NCBI GenBank assembly: GCA_933822405.4
Contig: CAKOGP040001646.1
Coordinates: 8,200 to 25,492 of the forward strand
DNA length: 17,293 bases
Direction: 5' to 3'
Source: Cylindrotheca closterium
Taxonomy: Eukaryota; Bacillariophyta; Bacillariophyceae; Bacillariales; Bacillariaceae
The translations under genes were made by a program, and so were the position numbers. Shown one piece after another: positions 9,520 to 17,293 of the stretch; the stretch's first letter is position 1; each line of letters starts with the position of its first letter. The notes beneath the pieces were generated by a model. The model was not told the DNA's origin. It did not search any database and saw only the letters and a list, made by a program, of their open reading frames with translations.

Positions 9520-9872
9520 ATATTCTAAAATAGCTACAAATGGATTTTTGAAAAGTACGAAATCTTTTTTAAAAATGTAAACTTGGCAGCATGGCACAGA
9601 GAGGTTCTGCTGAAAGCCGACTGTATGTTGTACGTTACAATCCTCGATCATCAATGTTGAAAGTTGATATAACCATCTATCCCCAAGCATAGCATCTTTC
9701 CAGAGTGCCGCTATTGAATCTTTAGCCCACTACTGGAACACCAGGCAGATTGAGCAATTGCTCTGTTCCTTCTCAATTGCTTTGGATTTTGCAGACTCCA
9801 ATTGGGCCTAAGAGAGTTCCAATTTCTAGCTGTTGGCCCCCAATCCCTCAGTGCAAGCGCTGGTTTCCTCCA
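9520..9872. other. 3' flank of the acetyltransferase gene
   Basis: This presumably holds the 3' UTR and polyadenylation region. It has T- and A-runs at about 9565-9578 and a perfect 12-bp palindrome GAGCAATTGCTC at 9752-9763. I see no gene. The frame 9750-10157 only runs on into the LTR. Confidence 0.4.
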
Positions 9873-10301
9873 TGTTGGGATATGACAAAATATGAGTTTT
9901 TATGCTCTAATAAAACTATTCAAGTACACATGCACGATCAAATTTTGATCGTGATGTCAGTATTCGATGCAAGTCTGTCGGACAATCTATATCCACATGG
10001 AAAGGGAATGACCCTATACAAGTGGAATATCGGTGTTGTGTACAATGCAGTAGGGAATGATACAAGATGTCCCAAAGTACTGTATCCAACACAAAGTCCT
10101 TATGGGAGTCAGATTGAGTTCTGTAAACAAGAGATTTTGCTGATGGAAATTTGTTGAACTCACTTTTATGATTGAATCATCAAAAATTCAAGCCACACAT
10201 TGATCAAATAGGAACAGTTTCACTCAAAGTATACCTAACACAGGAGAACTATTGTTGTGAAAGCGTTGTACAGTTGAGACACATTTTACTTTTTTCAAAC
10301 A
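9873..10301 (+). repeat. Copia-family LTR, copy C, inverted relative to A and B
   Basis: It starts TGTTGGGATATGAC and ends in a degraded form of the TTTATTCTAACA terminus (TTTTTTCAAACA). It is the reverse complement of copies A and B. It lacks about 55 bp near its 3' end and has further small deletions, for example 15 bp between two GCAAGT repeats. No internal element sequence adjoins it, so it looks like a solo LTR. Flanking 5-mers (ctcca, gttct) do not match, so no target duplication is left. It lies 354 bp past the acetyltransferase stop codon. Confidence 0.85.
9933..9953. promoter_or_regulatory. Palindrome in the LTR upstream (U3) part
   Basis: CACGATCAAA and TTTGATCGTG form 10-bp arms around one central base. 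The matching sites in copy A (417-435) and copy B (12755-12773) keep shorter arms ACGATC/GATCGT with a 7-nt spacer. The position, within about the first 100 bp of the LTR, fits a transcription-factor site, but no factor is assigned. Confidence 0.35.
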
Positions 10302-10440
10302 GTTCTCTAATGAATAATAGGATTTGCATGAGAAACTGATGGATCATCGCTTTTCTCACTGCACGATGGTTTACCTGAATTGATCTTTATCTTCTAGTGA
10401 AATAGCAGTTGCACTATAGGCCAAAAGTCTATTCATCTAT

Positions 10441-10684
10441 TCTTTACACAACACCAATATTCCACTTTTATAGGGTCATTCCCTTTCTGTGTAGATATAG
10501 ATTGCCCAACAGAATTGTGTCAAATTGCTGACATTGTTTGGAAAATCCCTTGTTTACAGAACTTGATTTGACTTCCACGAGGATTCTGTGTTGAATGCAG
10601 TACTTTGGGACATCTTGTATTATTCCCTACTGCATTGTACACAACATCGGAATGTAAAAACTCATATTTTGTCATATCCCAACA
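10441..10684 (-). repeat. Scrambled LTR remnants, copy D, at the 3' end of the decayed copia element
   Basis: 10684 downward starts TGTTGGGATATGAC and continues with LTR sequence, but jumps from the 5' terminal segment (10649-10684) to a middle segment (about 10538-10648), skipping roughly 140 bp. The skipped part appears separately at about 10441-10515, out of order. It follows the RNase H stop by about 100 bp, where the 3' LTR of the element should be. Two overlapping deleted LTRs, or one LTR rearranged after insertion, would explain it. Confidence 0.75.
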
Positions 10685-10790
10685 CACTCCTGCCATTGTG
10701 ACAATCACCATTGGCAGCAATGGGACATGTTTTCATTCACTGTTTATTTTGTTTTGTATTTTCTGCTGAACATATACATACTTGTCTGAC

Positions 10791-11258
10791 CTATTCCTGT
10801 GGACCAAGAATCAGATCCCTGAACTTGCGAAACTTCTCACCTTGCAATGGCTTAGTCATGAAACCCGCAATCATATTATTGGTTGGACAGTAGTTGGTCT
10901 TAACATTTCCTTTTGCCACTTGATCTGTGATAAAGAAATAACAAATATTGACAGCTCTGCTTATTTTGCTTGTGCTCTTACATCCGTTCTCTTCTAATAG
11001 AATTGTGCTTTTGTCATCCTGATACAAGATATTCTTCTTGGTTGGATACCCTTGCCACTCCATGAACAACTTTGTCCATAGTATCATTGTGACAACATCG
11101 TCAACAGCAATCAGTTCCGCTTCCATACTGCTTCTGCTGGTTAGCTTTAGTTTCGTTGACATCACTTGAGCTGCACCTCCTCCAAAGGATAGCGTGCCAC
11201 CAGGATGGCTTTTGAAATCTGGATGTACTGCAAAAGATGCATCTATCATCCGTTTCAT
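10791..11258 (-). pseudogene. Copia RNase H domain (C-terminal part of Pol)
   Basis: RNase H degrades the RNA strand during reverse transcription. Seen: DASFAVHPDFKSHPGG, then SSMEAEL and YQDDKST, which carry the first three acidic active-site residues of copia RNase H. The later box that is usually A-D-x-x-T-K reads AGFMTKPL, so its Asp is Gly. The 155-codon frame ends at a normal position for Pol (LILGPQE, stop) about 100 bp before the LTR. An in-frame stop just upstream of its first Met (after LPAESL) separates it from RT. No working product is expected. Confidence 0.9.
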
Positions 11259-11261
11259 GAC

Positions 11262-12302
11262 TCATAGTGATTCAGCAGGAAGTGTCAGGTGATACAGCAA
11301 TGTACAAAACAAATATTGCATCATGCAAACACACTTCTTCCAATCAGACTCTGTAGGTTCTCAAACTCTCAAGGCAAGAATAGTAATCATTGGATGTATA
11401 TCCAAATGAGCGCTCTTTAGAGACATAAAGTCCCCTTGCAACAGTTGTATGGAAGATCTGATGGTACTCAGCACTGAGTAGCTTCCCTTTACCAGCTTCC
11501 AGTAAATTGTTACCAGCTGGTCTTTCCTGCTTTGAATCCTTGTTGAAATTGATAGGAAAATCCTCCAACATGTTCTTGACATAGTTGTCCATGCGGATCT
11601 TGAGTTTTCCTTTCACCGAGAAATCCAAAGTCATTCCAAGATATCTGTGTATCTTTCCTCTGACAATTGTGCATGTCTTGATCAAACCATATCTCATGTT
11701 CGACCACTTAGCAAATTCGTCATTTTTTGGGGGGCATATGTGACTTGACATAAGATCGTTAACATGAAACCTGATAGTTTGCTGTTTTTCATCAACAACT
11801 TTGTTAGCATCACACGGGTCATACGGATTGAAAACAAATCCCTTTGCCTCCAAATCACTTTGAAACTGATTATAGAATAGGAGGCTTGATTGTAACATCC
11901 CATATACAGCACGTAGTACCCGCTCCCTTTCTGTTCTCTAGTACAATGTATTTGCAATACTCTGGGGTCATATCAATCAATATCTGGACCATCATCTTCT
12001 CCTTCCTTAGCTTCAGGCATATAAGTTTGAATGAAAGCATCAGATATGTCCATCGCCATTATATCTTTACCTTCGTGTGCATCAATGACACAAGTAGTGG
12101 TGATTGCTTCTTGCAAAGCAGTTGGACTTGCAGTATCCTCTTGCGATAACCATTTATGAGTTCTATTGCCTTGATATACTAGGCAACCTTTAATTGTTTT
12201 TTCGAATTGCTTTTCTGCAAGTAATATCATTGCTGATTGCGCCTTCTTTCACTCAGACGTGGTCATGTCTTTAACAAATTTGGGAGTGGAACAATCTGTC
12301 AA
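11262..12302 (-). pseudogene. Copia reverse transcriptase (RVT_2), main part, interrupted
   Basis: Frames on the minus strand give MDISDAFIQT (first catalytic Asp region), LRAVYGMLQSSLLFYNQF, NPYDPCDAN and FHVNDLMSSH. In copia RT the last motif is normally H/Y-V-D-D; here the codon at 11758-11760 (AAC on the minus strand) makes the first of the two Asp an Asn. Continuity needs frame changes near 11900 and 11440, and a TGA stop lies just after the LTR insertion point (KDMTTSE, stop, KKAQSAM). RT copies the element RNA into DNA; this copy is dead by several lesions. Confidence 0.9.
12298..12302. repeat. Left target-site duplication of LTR copy B
   Basis: GTCAA lies directly left of the LTR; CTCAA (12847-12851) lies directly right. 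Four of five bases match, and the RT frame resumes across the site when the LTR and one copy are left out of account. Confidence 0.75.
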
Positions 12303-12846
12303 TGTTAGAATAAAGCAAAATGTGCTCTATCGTGAGTGCCTTTAGCGCTCAGAACAAACTCTTTGCAATCTAAATTTGTAATTGACTGTACAACACTTTC
12401 ACGACAATAGTTCTCCTGTGTCTAGGTATACTTTGAGTGAAATTGTTCCTATTTGATTAATGTTTGGCTTGAATTGATGATTCAAGCACAAAAGTAAGTT
12501 CAACAATTTTCCCTTGGAAAATCCCTTGTTTACAGAACTTGATTCGACCTCTACGACAATTCTGTGTTGAATGCAGTTATTATTATTATTATTATTATTG
12601 TGTTGAATGCAGTACTTTGGGACATCTTGTATTATTCCCTACTGCATCGTACACAACACCAATATCACACTTGAATAGGGTCATTCCCTTTTTGTGTGGA
12701 TGTAGATTGTCCAACAGACTTGCGTCCGGCATACTTGCGCCCAATCCCGACATCACGATCAAAGTCCGATCGTATGTGTCAAAAACTTGGTACTTGAATA
12801 GTTTCTTTTCGGAGCGTAAAAACTCATATTTCGTCATATCCCAACA
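12303..12846 (-). repeat. Copia-family LTR, copy B, nested in the RT gene
   Basis: Full-length LTR with the same termini as copy A (TGTTGGG at 12846, TCTAACA at 12303 on the minus strand). It is 36 bp longer than copy A because of a TTA/ATT microsatellite and a 14-bp duplication (12577-12612). With its near-identical 5-bp flanks it looks like a solo LTR, left by recombination between the two LTRs of a full insertion. It splits the RT frame between MLL and TDCSTPK. Confidence 0.92.
12563..12612. repeat. TTA/ATT microsatellite with flanking 14-bp duplication in LTR B
   Basis: TGTGTTGAATGCAG occurs at 12563-12576 and 12599-12612, with a pure TTA repeat of about 22 bp between. Copy A and the copy D remnant have a single version without the triplet tract, so the expansion is specific to this insertion. 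Confidence 0.9.
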
Positions 12847-12851
12847 CTCAA
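12847..12851. repeat. Right target-site duplication of LTR copy B
   Basis: CTCAA, paired with GTCAA at 12298-12302; one mismatch, as expected for an old insertion. Confidence 0.75.
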
Positions 12852-13139
12852 GAGCATTTGTCTCAATTCCTTATCCACAGCATCTTTTCCATCATCACCA
12901 AACTTCTGCAGTCCTTGGTTGATGTAGCATTGTTGGATGAAGTTCAGACCTTTGTCAGTATTGAACTTTGCCTTGATCTGCATCATGCAAGGAGCAATCA
13001 GAATTGCATCGTGCTCGTCATAATCAGCTTTCATCTCATTCCCAATCTGTTGGAAACATAGATTGTGCTGTGCTTTAGTACTGCAACTTCCTTCTTTGGT
13101 ATGAATACCAGATTTTAACTTTTCAATTCTCTTTCTCAA
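12847..13139 (-). pseudogene. Copia RT, N-terminal part (upstream of the nested LTR)
   Basis: The frame encodes a segment ending GLQKFGDDGKDAVDKELRQM followed by LL, then the LTR begins. Diatom copia Pol proteins have the same run (Q-G-L-K-Q-F-G, then a D/E-rich helix) just before RT. Beyond the LTR the frame continues TDCSTPKFVKDM. It joins the acidic linker frame at about 13136-13139 with a small overlap that indicates a frameshift. Confidence 0.85.
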
Positions 13140-13675
13140 TGCTTGCTTCTTGTCACAACTCGATTCTTGTTCTTATTGGCAGAACTGCCACTCCTGCTTG
13201 AAGGCCATTCTCTTGGTTTCTTTGGAACTTGAGAAAGGTTCAGCCCAGACATTGCAGCTTGCGCATACGCTTGCCCAGATTGAATGACTTTTGCTACTTG
13301 AGGCATTTCAGGCTCAAATACAATCTCTTCTTCTGGTGGTTCTTGTAGGTCCTCCAGATCAGTAATGAGGCTCCCAATATCATCGGTTCCTCTATTGATA
13401 TTTTCTTGATGGTGATCCAAATCGGCCACAATAGGTTCTTCCTCTTCACCGCCTCCTTGGAATCTGACAGTGAGTTCTGACATATCATTGACATCATTGT
13501 CTGCATCTGCCAAGAGCTCTTCTCTTTTGGAGTCATTGATATCATCAAAATCTTCAGGATCATAGTCCTGATCAAAGGCTTCTTCTATGTAACCTTGTTC
13601 TGTGTCATCCACTCCTGCGATTTGATCGCCATCTTGAAATGTCTCCAAATCTCTCTTCTTATCAAAGCACTTCAT
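13136..13675 (-). pseudogene. Acidic linker region of copia Pol between integrase and RT
   Basis: Open for 179 codons, very rich in Asp and Glu (blocks such as DDINDSKREELLADADNDV and GGGEEEEP), ending in a basic tail with RSGSSANKNKNR. It lies between the integrase remnant and RT. It is repeated in the inverted copy at 16703-17293, where it has two extra in-frame acidic segments. No enzymatic domain is visible. It may be a flexible or protein-contact region of the Pol polyprotein. Confidence 0.8.
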
Positions 13676-13979
13676 GGAAGTAACACCTTCGAAGCTTCAA
13701 CATGCTGGATTACTTGGTGAATAACGGGTAGTATGACGACCTTGGGTCGGGAAATCATCTTCTTAGTATTGAGGTTGAGCACTTGGTGCCCATTACGTTG
13801 TCCCTTTGTAGGTTCAATGTAAATTGCTTTGATACTTCCGGGTTCCATCAAATTGCTGGAATCCGTCCCAAATTCAGCAACCATGTCACTCTTGTAGTTG
13901 ATATTGACATTTATGACCTTTGGGACCACTGTGTAGGGTAATCGTGCAAGAGCTACTTTGACTCTTTCTTTCAGCATCC
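13157..13979. repeat. Left arm of the pol inverted repeat
   Basis: Its reverse complement matches 16288-17293, allowing for several indels (823 against 1006 bp). Sequence agreement is high outside the indels. The loop between the arms is about 2.3 kb and contains the rest of the minus-strand element. Confidence 0.9.
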
Positions 13980-14283
13980 TATTGTTTCCTTCAGCTGTAG
14001 ACTCTTGGTTTCCAGCTGCAGTCGGGTCAATAGTAACACCCACATTGTCTAGCCTATCATCTGTGAGAGGAATGAATGCCCAATCATACTTGATGATCTT
14101 GCCTTGAAAGCCTGCCTTGTTGTAGCAGCGGAATATCTTATCCAATGCTTCGAATACAGGGTCAGTCTTCAGGTTCTGCACAGGAATGATAGGACAGTTC
14201 TTGATGACACCAGATTGGATCGCATACTTCAGACTTTTGGTGCTTGGAGCATTGAGTATGTGCATTGCACTTCTTGCTTCCAT
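13672..14283 (-). pseudogene. Copia integrase remnant with internal deletion
   Basis: The frame opens with the end of the pre-integrase region (EARSAMHILNAPS, then SGVIKNCPI). It jumps to the second half of the integrase core (ALDKIFRCYNKAGF, KYDWAF, AEGNNRMLKERV), then the C-terminal part (IYIEPTKGQRNGHQVLNLNT). By comparison with diatom copia elements, the stretch holding the first catalytic Asp is missing between these blocks; the second Asp (KYD) and the Glu (AEG) seem kept. Further downstream a segment present in the plus-strand copy (ECLGRQAAELLNVF region) is also absent. Integrase would insert the DNA copy into the genome; this one cannot. Confidence 0.85.
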
Positions 14284-14900
14284 CGCAGCCTTGACTTGTT
14301 TTGGAGTGAATCCTTCCTTCTTCTTTCAAACAGTTGCAATCTTGGAGGTCATCCCAAGTCCAGAATATCCATTCTGTTTTTTTTAAGAAAGTTCCAAATG
14401 GGGTTGATCATTTAAGTTGCTTAACTGGCGACGGTACATCGCACTTGTCTCTTTGGCACCTGGTTTGACATTTGCTCCAAGTTGCTCCAACACATACACA
14501 CCCTTACCATTCACAAATCGCATCTCACTGTCTCCATTGCAATGCACAATAAAAGCATTGTCAGCATCAGTATCCATAGTAATGCGGTATCCTGCAGCAA
14601 TCATCTCGCGCATAGCAAGTACATTGGCAATTCCATCTGCATCATATTAGACTGGAGGTGGAAATTTTCCTAGAAAACCTTCTTTGTCAAGAACTCTGCT
14701 GCCCACGTTAGTGTGCATATCAAGTTCCTTCTCATCATGACGGAGTCCATGCATGTGCTCATCATTACAAATGGTGATATTGGTACAACCACTGTCCATG
14801 ATGACATGATTGTACAATCCAAATGGATCTCTTTCTCTTCTGTGACCTCAATCTGCTTCAGTAGCAAGATCAGGCATATCTTCATTTTCACTAGCATAGT
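14284..14900 (-). pseudogene. Copia aspartic protease and pre-integrase region
   Basis: One minus-strand frame reads YNHVIMDSGCTNITICN (protease active site; Asp codon at 14794-14796), then about 45 residues later a stop (TAA, 14647-14649), then DADGIAN and an open stretch from 14613 (MREMIAAGYRITMDTD, KGVYVLEQ). This order matches diatom copia Pol, where the protease cuts the Gag-Pol polyprotein. An additional TGA lies upstream, and the frame closes at 14383, where a frameshift leads into GFTPKQVKAAMEARS. Disabled by stops. Confidence 0.85.
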
Positions 14901-14901
14901 G

Positions 14902-15410
14902 CTAGTTGGCTTCAAGTTTGACATTTGTTGTACCAGCAGGACATGGAATAAGATAGACATCGTTGCCATTCTCATCCTTTCCCTTGATAGGATAGTGAAA
15001 GACATTTGACATATCAAAATTTTGAGCTTTAGTTGCATTGAATCCTTGGCGCACATGAACAACACTGAAGCCTTGATGGCTGAGTTGCATTCAACTGAAC
15101 GCAATCTCACCATTAGCATTCATAGAGGCACAGTTACAGTGCCGCCACCTTGAGTTGGGATCTGCATTAGCTGCATTCCAGGAGGAACTTGCATCATCTG
15201 CTGACCACCTGTAGTACCAGCAAGTCGCAAAGGTGTGTTAACGCTTCTGGCAACACTTGATGCTCCACTTGTGACAATACTTGTCACTGGAGAAGCTCCA
15301 GGAACTGTAGCTGGGACTGTTGCTCCAATCTGATTTAGATTAAGCTTTGTCCCATAATCAACATACTGATCAGGATCCTTCCATTGGATCTTTGGAAGCA
15401 GTCTGTCTGG
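14902..15410 (-). pseudogene. Gag C-terminal tail and gag-protease spacer, with internal repeat
   Basis: After the zinc knuckle the frame continues through a Thr/Ser/Val-rich stretch (IVTSGASSVARSVNTPL) into MQVPPGMQLMQIPTQGGGTV, a motif that also opens the gag frame at 16215. A second open piece (15090-14902) reads MQLSHQGFSVVHVRQGFNAT, then DMSNVFHYPIKGKDENGND, and ends in TAG. The MQVP/HQGF part is the downstream copy of the 253-bp direct repeat. Confidence 0.7.
15021..15273. repeat. Direct repeat in gag, downstream copy (minus-strand sense)
   Basis: Matches 16035-16288 from TTTGAGCTT to CTCCACTTGTG with scattered substitutions and a few indels. The two copies flank the gag core and lie 1014 bp apart. 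Confidence 0.9.
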
Positions 15411-16215
15411 GCATTTTGGAGACATATGGTCTTCATTGACACATACATAACATGCTGCCTTCTTCTTTCCATCCTTTCCCTTTCCCTTTGCCTTTCTTTG
15501 GTTGGTCTTTTCCTTGGTATAGGTTCACTCCCGAATTCTTAATCACATCCATGTGAATCTTCAATATATCTTGTGCTTTGCTTACCGTCTTTGGATGGTA
15601 ATCCACTTCCCTGCAATAGTTTGGCTGAAGATCCAGCATCAAAGGAGCTGTTCTCATTTGATTGCAGTTGCATAGAAATCCTGTTGCAAGAACGGCTTCA
15701 AAGATATCATCCTTGAACTTGTCTTGAGCAGCAGTGTCGGTGCTAGCAATAGCAGCATACGCTGTGGTCTTGACTGCAAAATTTCGGAACCAGGCAACGC
15801 CATATTGATCTTGCAGGACTTCAGCCTGTCTCAAGGATTGTTCCTTGAAATGCATCAAGTTTTCGTTTGTTCCTTGTTTCATGGCAAAGAACTTTTGGTT
15901 GGCTTCCCAGAAATCCAAGAAGTCATACTCAACATCAGCACTCTTCTTCATGCATTGTTCAATATGTTTCAAGAGTTTGATTGGATCTTCAAGAGTAGTC
16001 GTATTGAAATAGCCAGTCTTCACAACCTGCGGAGTTTGAGCTTGAGTTGCATGGAATCCTTGGCGCACTTGAGAACCACTGAATCCTTGATGGCCGAGTT
16101 GCATTCTGCTGAACGCAATTTCACCATTAGCATTCATTGAGTAAGGGACAGTCACAGTGCCGCCACCTTGGGTTGGAATCTGCATGAGCTGCATTCCCGA
16201 AGGGACTTGCATCAT
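15411..16215 (-). pseudogene. Copia gag (nucleocapsid-type) with CCHC zinc knuckle
   Basis: The open frame 16215-15433 begins MMQVPSGMQLMQIPTQGG. It continues through a helical gag region (LEDPIKLLKHIEQCMKK; FLDFWEANQKFFAMKQG; TDTAAQDKFKDDIFEAVL) to a lysine-rich patch (QPKKGKGKGKG). A one-base shift in that patch moves into the frame holding the knuckle at 15411-15452: C-YV-C-VNED-H-MSPK-C, an exact CX2CX4HX4C. Gag packages element RNA in virus-like particles. The true N-terminus is probably lost, since sequence equivalent to that upstream of this Met exists in the downstream repeat (NTPLRLAGTTGG) and the element is cut at 16288. Confidence 0.85.
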
Positions 16216-16288
16216 TTGATTACCTGTAGTACCAGCAAGTCACAAAGGTGTGTTAAGGCTTCCCACAACAATTGATGCTCCACTTGTG
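16035..16288. repeat. Direct repeat in gag, upstream copy, ending at the inversion junction
   Basis: Partner of 15021-15273. Its outer limit (about 16288) is exactly where plus-strand pol sequence begins. Confidence 0.9.
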
Positions 16289-17293
16289 GATGCTGAAAGA
16301 AAGAGTCAGGGTAGCTCTTGCACGATTACCCTGCAAAGTGGTCCCAAAGGTCATCACTGAATGTCTTGGACGTCAAGCCGCCGAGCTATTGAATGTCTTT
16401 CCCCAGAAAGACAGTATCTCATCACATTTCAGCCTACAGCAACCCATCAAAAATGTCAATATCAACTACAAGAGTGACATGGTTGCTGAGCTTGACCAAT
16501 ATGATCATGCAATTGGGACGGATTCCAGCAATTCGATGGAACCATTTACATTGAACCTACAAAGGGACAACGTAATGGGCACCAAGTGCTCAACCTCAAT
16601 ACTAAGAAGATGATTTCCCAACCCAAGGTCATCATACTACCCGTTACCCACCAAGTAATCCAGCGTGTTGAAGCTTGGGCTGCTGCCAAAGGTGTTACTT
16701 CCATGAAGTGCTTTGATAAGAAGAGAGATTTGGAGACATTTCAAGATGGCAACCAAATCGCAGGAGTGGATGACACGGAACAAGGTTACATAGAAGAAGC
16801 CTTTGATCAGGACTATGATCCTGAAGATGAAGATGAACGTGATTTCAATCTACATGGACAATTTGATGATATCAATGACTCCGAAAGAGAAGAGCTCTTG
16901 GCAGATGCAGACAATGATGTCGATGATATGCCAGAACTCATTGTCAGATTCCAAGGAGATGATGACTATGAATCAGACGACGATTTGGGTGATGAAGGCG
17001 GTGAAGAGGAAGAACCTATTGTGGCCAATTTGGATCACCATCAAGAAAATGTCAATAGAGGAACCGATGATATTGGGAGCCTCATTACTGATCTGGAGGA
17101 CCTACAAGAACCGCCAGAAGAAGAGATTGTATTTGAGCCTGAAACGCCTCAAGTAGCAAAAGTCATTCAATCTGGGCAAACGTATGCGCAAGCTGCAATG
17201 TCTGGGCTGAACCTTTCTCAAGTTCCAAAGAAACCAAGAGAATGGCCTTCGAGCAGGAGTGGCAGTTCTGCCAATAAGAACAAGAATCGAGTT
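16288..17293. repeat. Right arm of the pol inverted repeat, open at the window end
   Basis: Reverse-complement partner of 13157-13979; it runs to the last base of the window. It has extra segments that the left arm lacks, and it lacks a short segment (GSIKA coding) that the left arm keeps. Confidence 0.9.
16290..17293 (+). pseudogene. Second copia pol fragment: integrase C-terminus and acidic linker, partial
   Basis: From 16290 it reads MLKERVRVALARLP, then a segment missing from the minus copy (ECLGRQAAELLNVF), then NVNINYKSDMVAEL. A frameshift near 16543 leads to IEPTKGQRNGHQVLNLNT. From 16544 the frame is open to the window edge (about 750 nt), including MKCFDKKRDLETFQDG from 16703 and the acidic linker, which here has additional D/E-rich inserts (DEDERDFNLHGQF; DDDYESDDDLGDEG). 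The sequence upstream of MLKERV is gag of the oppositely oriented element, so this copy is truncated at 16288. It is probably non-functional; RT, if present, lies beyond the window. Confidence 0.85.

Larger units (their letters stand above)
10441..16288 (-). mobile_element. Decayed Ty1/copia retrotransposon carrying a nested LTR
   Basis: On the minus strand the order is gag with CCHC knuckle, protease, pre-integrase, integrase remnant, acidic linker, RT, RNase H, LTR. Integrase before RT defines the copia (Pseudoviridae-like) order. The RT/RNase H sequence reads like diatom copia elements. Each coding part carries stops, frameshifts or deletions, so the element cannot move on its own products. 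The 5' LTR and leader are missing: at 16288 the element is joined to an inverted pol fragment of a related copy. LTR copy B (12303-12846) is a later insertion within it. Confidence 0.9.

Noticed and set aside
7210..9690. Minus-strand frames of up to 148 codons opposite exon 3, such as 8460-8906
   Set aside because: They are mirror frames of the Ser-rich coding region with low-complexity composition.
1..12846. LTRs A and B as the two ends of one retrotransposon
   Set aside because: The 11.8 kb between them holds spliced host genes and no element coding in the right arrangement, and B has its own target duplication.
14104..15009. Plus-strand frames opposite the protease and integrase pseudogenes
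   Set aside because: Complementary-strand shadows; the minus strand has the conserved motifs.
1..17293. tRNA or rRNA genes
   Set aside because: I saw no cloverleaf with a TTCRANY-type loop nor rRNA-like sequence by eye; a covariance-model scan would be decisive.

Overview
The window reads as nuclear DNA of a eukaryotic microalga, most likely a diatom or another stramenopile. The evidence is short GT-AG introns (58 and 73 nt) with ACTAAC-like branch sites, a CBP/p300-type acetyltransferase whose catalytic region reads closest to plant HAC proteins, and Ty1/copia retrotransposon proteins of the kind known from diatom genomes. I cannot name the species. Both window edges fall inside repeats: base 1 is the exact terminal base of an LTR, and base 17293 lies inside a duplicated pol segment. 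The window may therefore be a whole contig that ends where assembly failed.

Layout: 1-508 is an LTR (element sense on the minus strand). 584-840 is an AT-rich minisatellite of about 50-bp units, followed by a repeat-bearing upstream region. 1455-3455 (+) is a host gene coding a TPR protein with four EF-hands, with at least one intron. 3456-4462 is intergenic and holds a perfect 81-bp tandem duplication. 4463-9519 (+) is a three-exon host gene for a 1641-residue CBP/p300-like histone acetyltransferase. After it come a solo-type LTR on the plus strand (9873-10301) and scrambled LTR pieces (10441-10684).

From 10684 to 16288 lies one decayed copia element on the minus strand, read from high to low coordinates: gag with a CCHC knuckle, protease, pre-integrase, partial integrase, a long acidic linker, reverse transcriptase and RNase H. 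A second LTR of the same family (12303-12846) has inserted into its RT frame, leaving a near-perfect 5-bp target duplication. From 16288 to the window end a second, differently decayed pol copy runs on the plus strand, so the right 4 kb is a large inverted repeat. None of the retroelement genes is intact: they carry stops, frameshifts and active-site changes.

The two host genes are tandem but have no obvious shared pathway. The acetyltransferase is a nuclear co-activator combining KIX-like, TAZ1, bromodomain, RING/PHD, HAT, ZZ and TAZ2 modules. The TPR/EF-hand protein is probably a calcium-responsive scaffold. I found no convincing new multi-gene system. The most notable observations are the long cysteine-free insert inside the HAT region, the TPR/EF-hand fusion with a changed peptide-binding clamp, the mosaic and inverted history of the copia element, and an open frame kept in several LTR copies.
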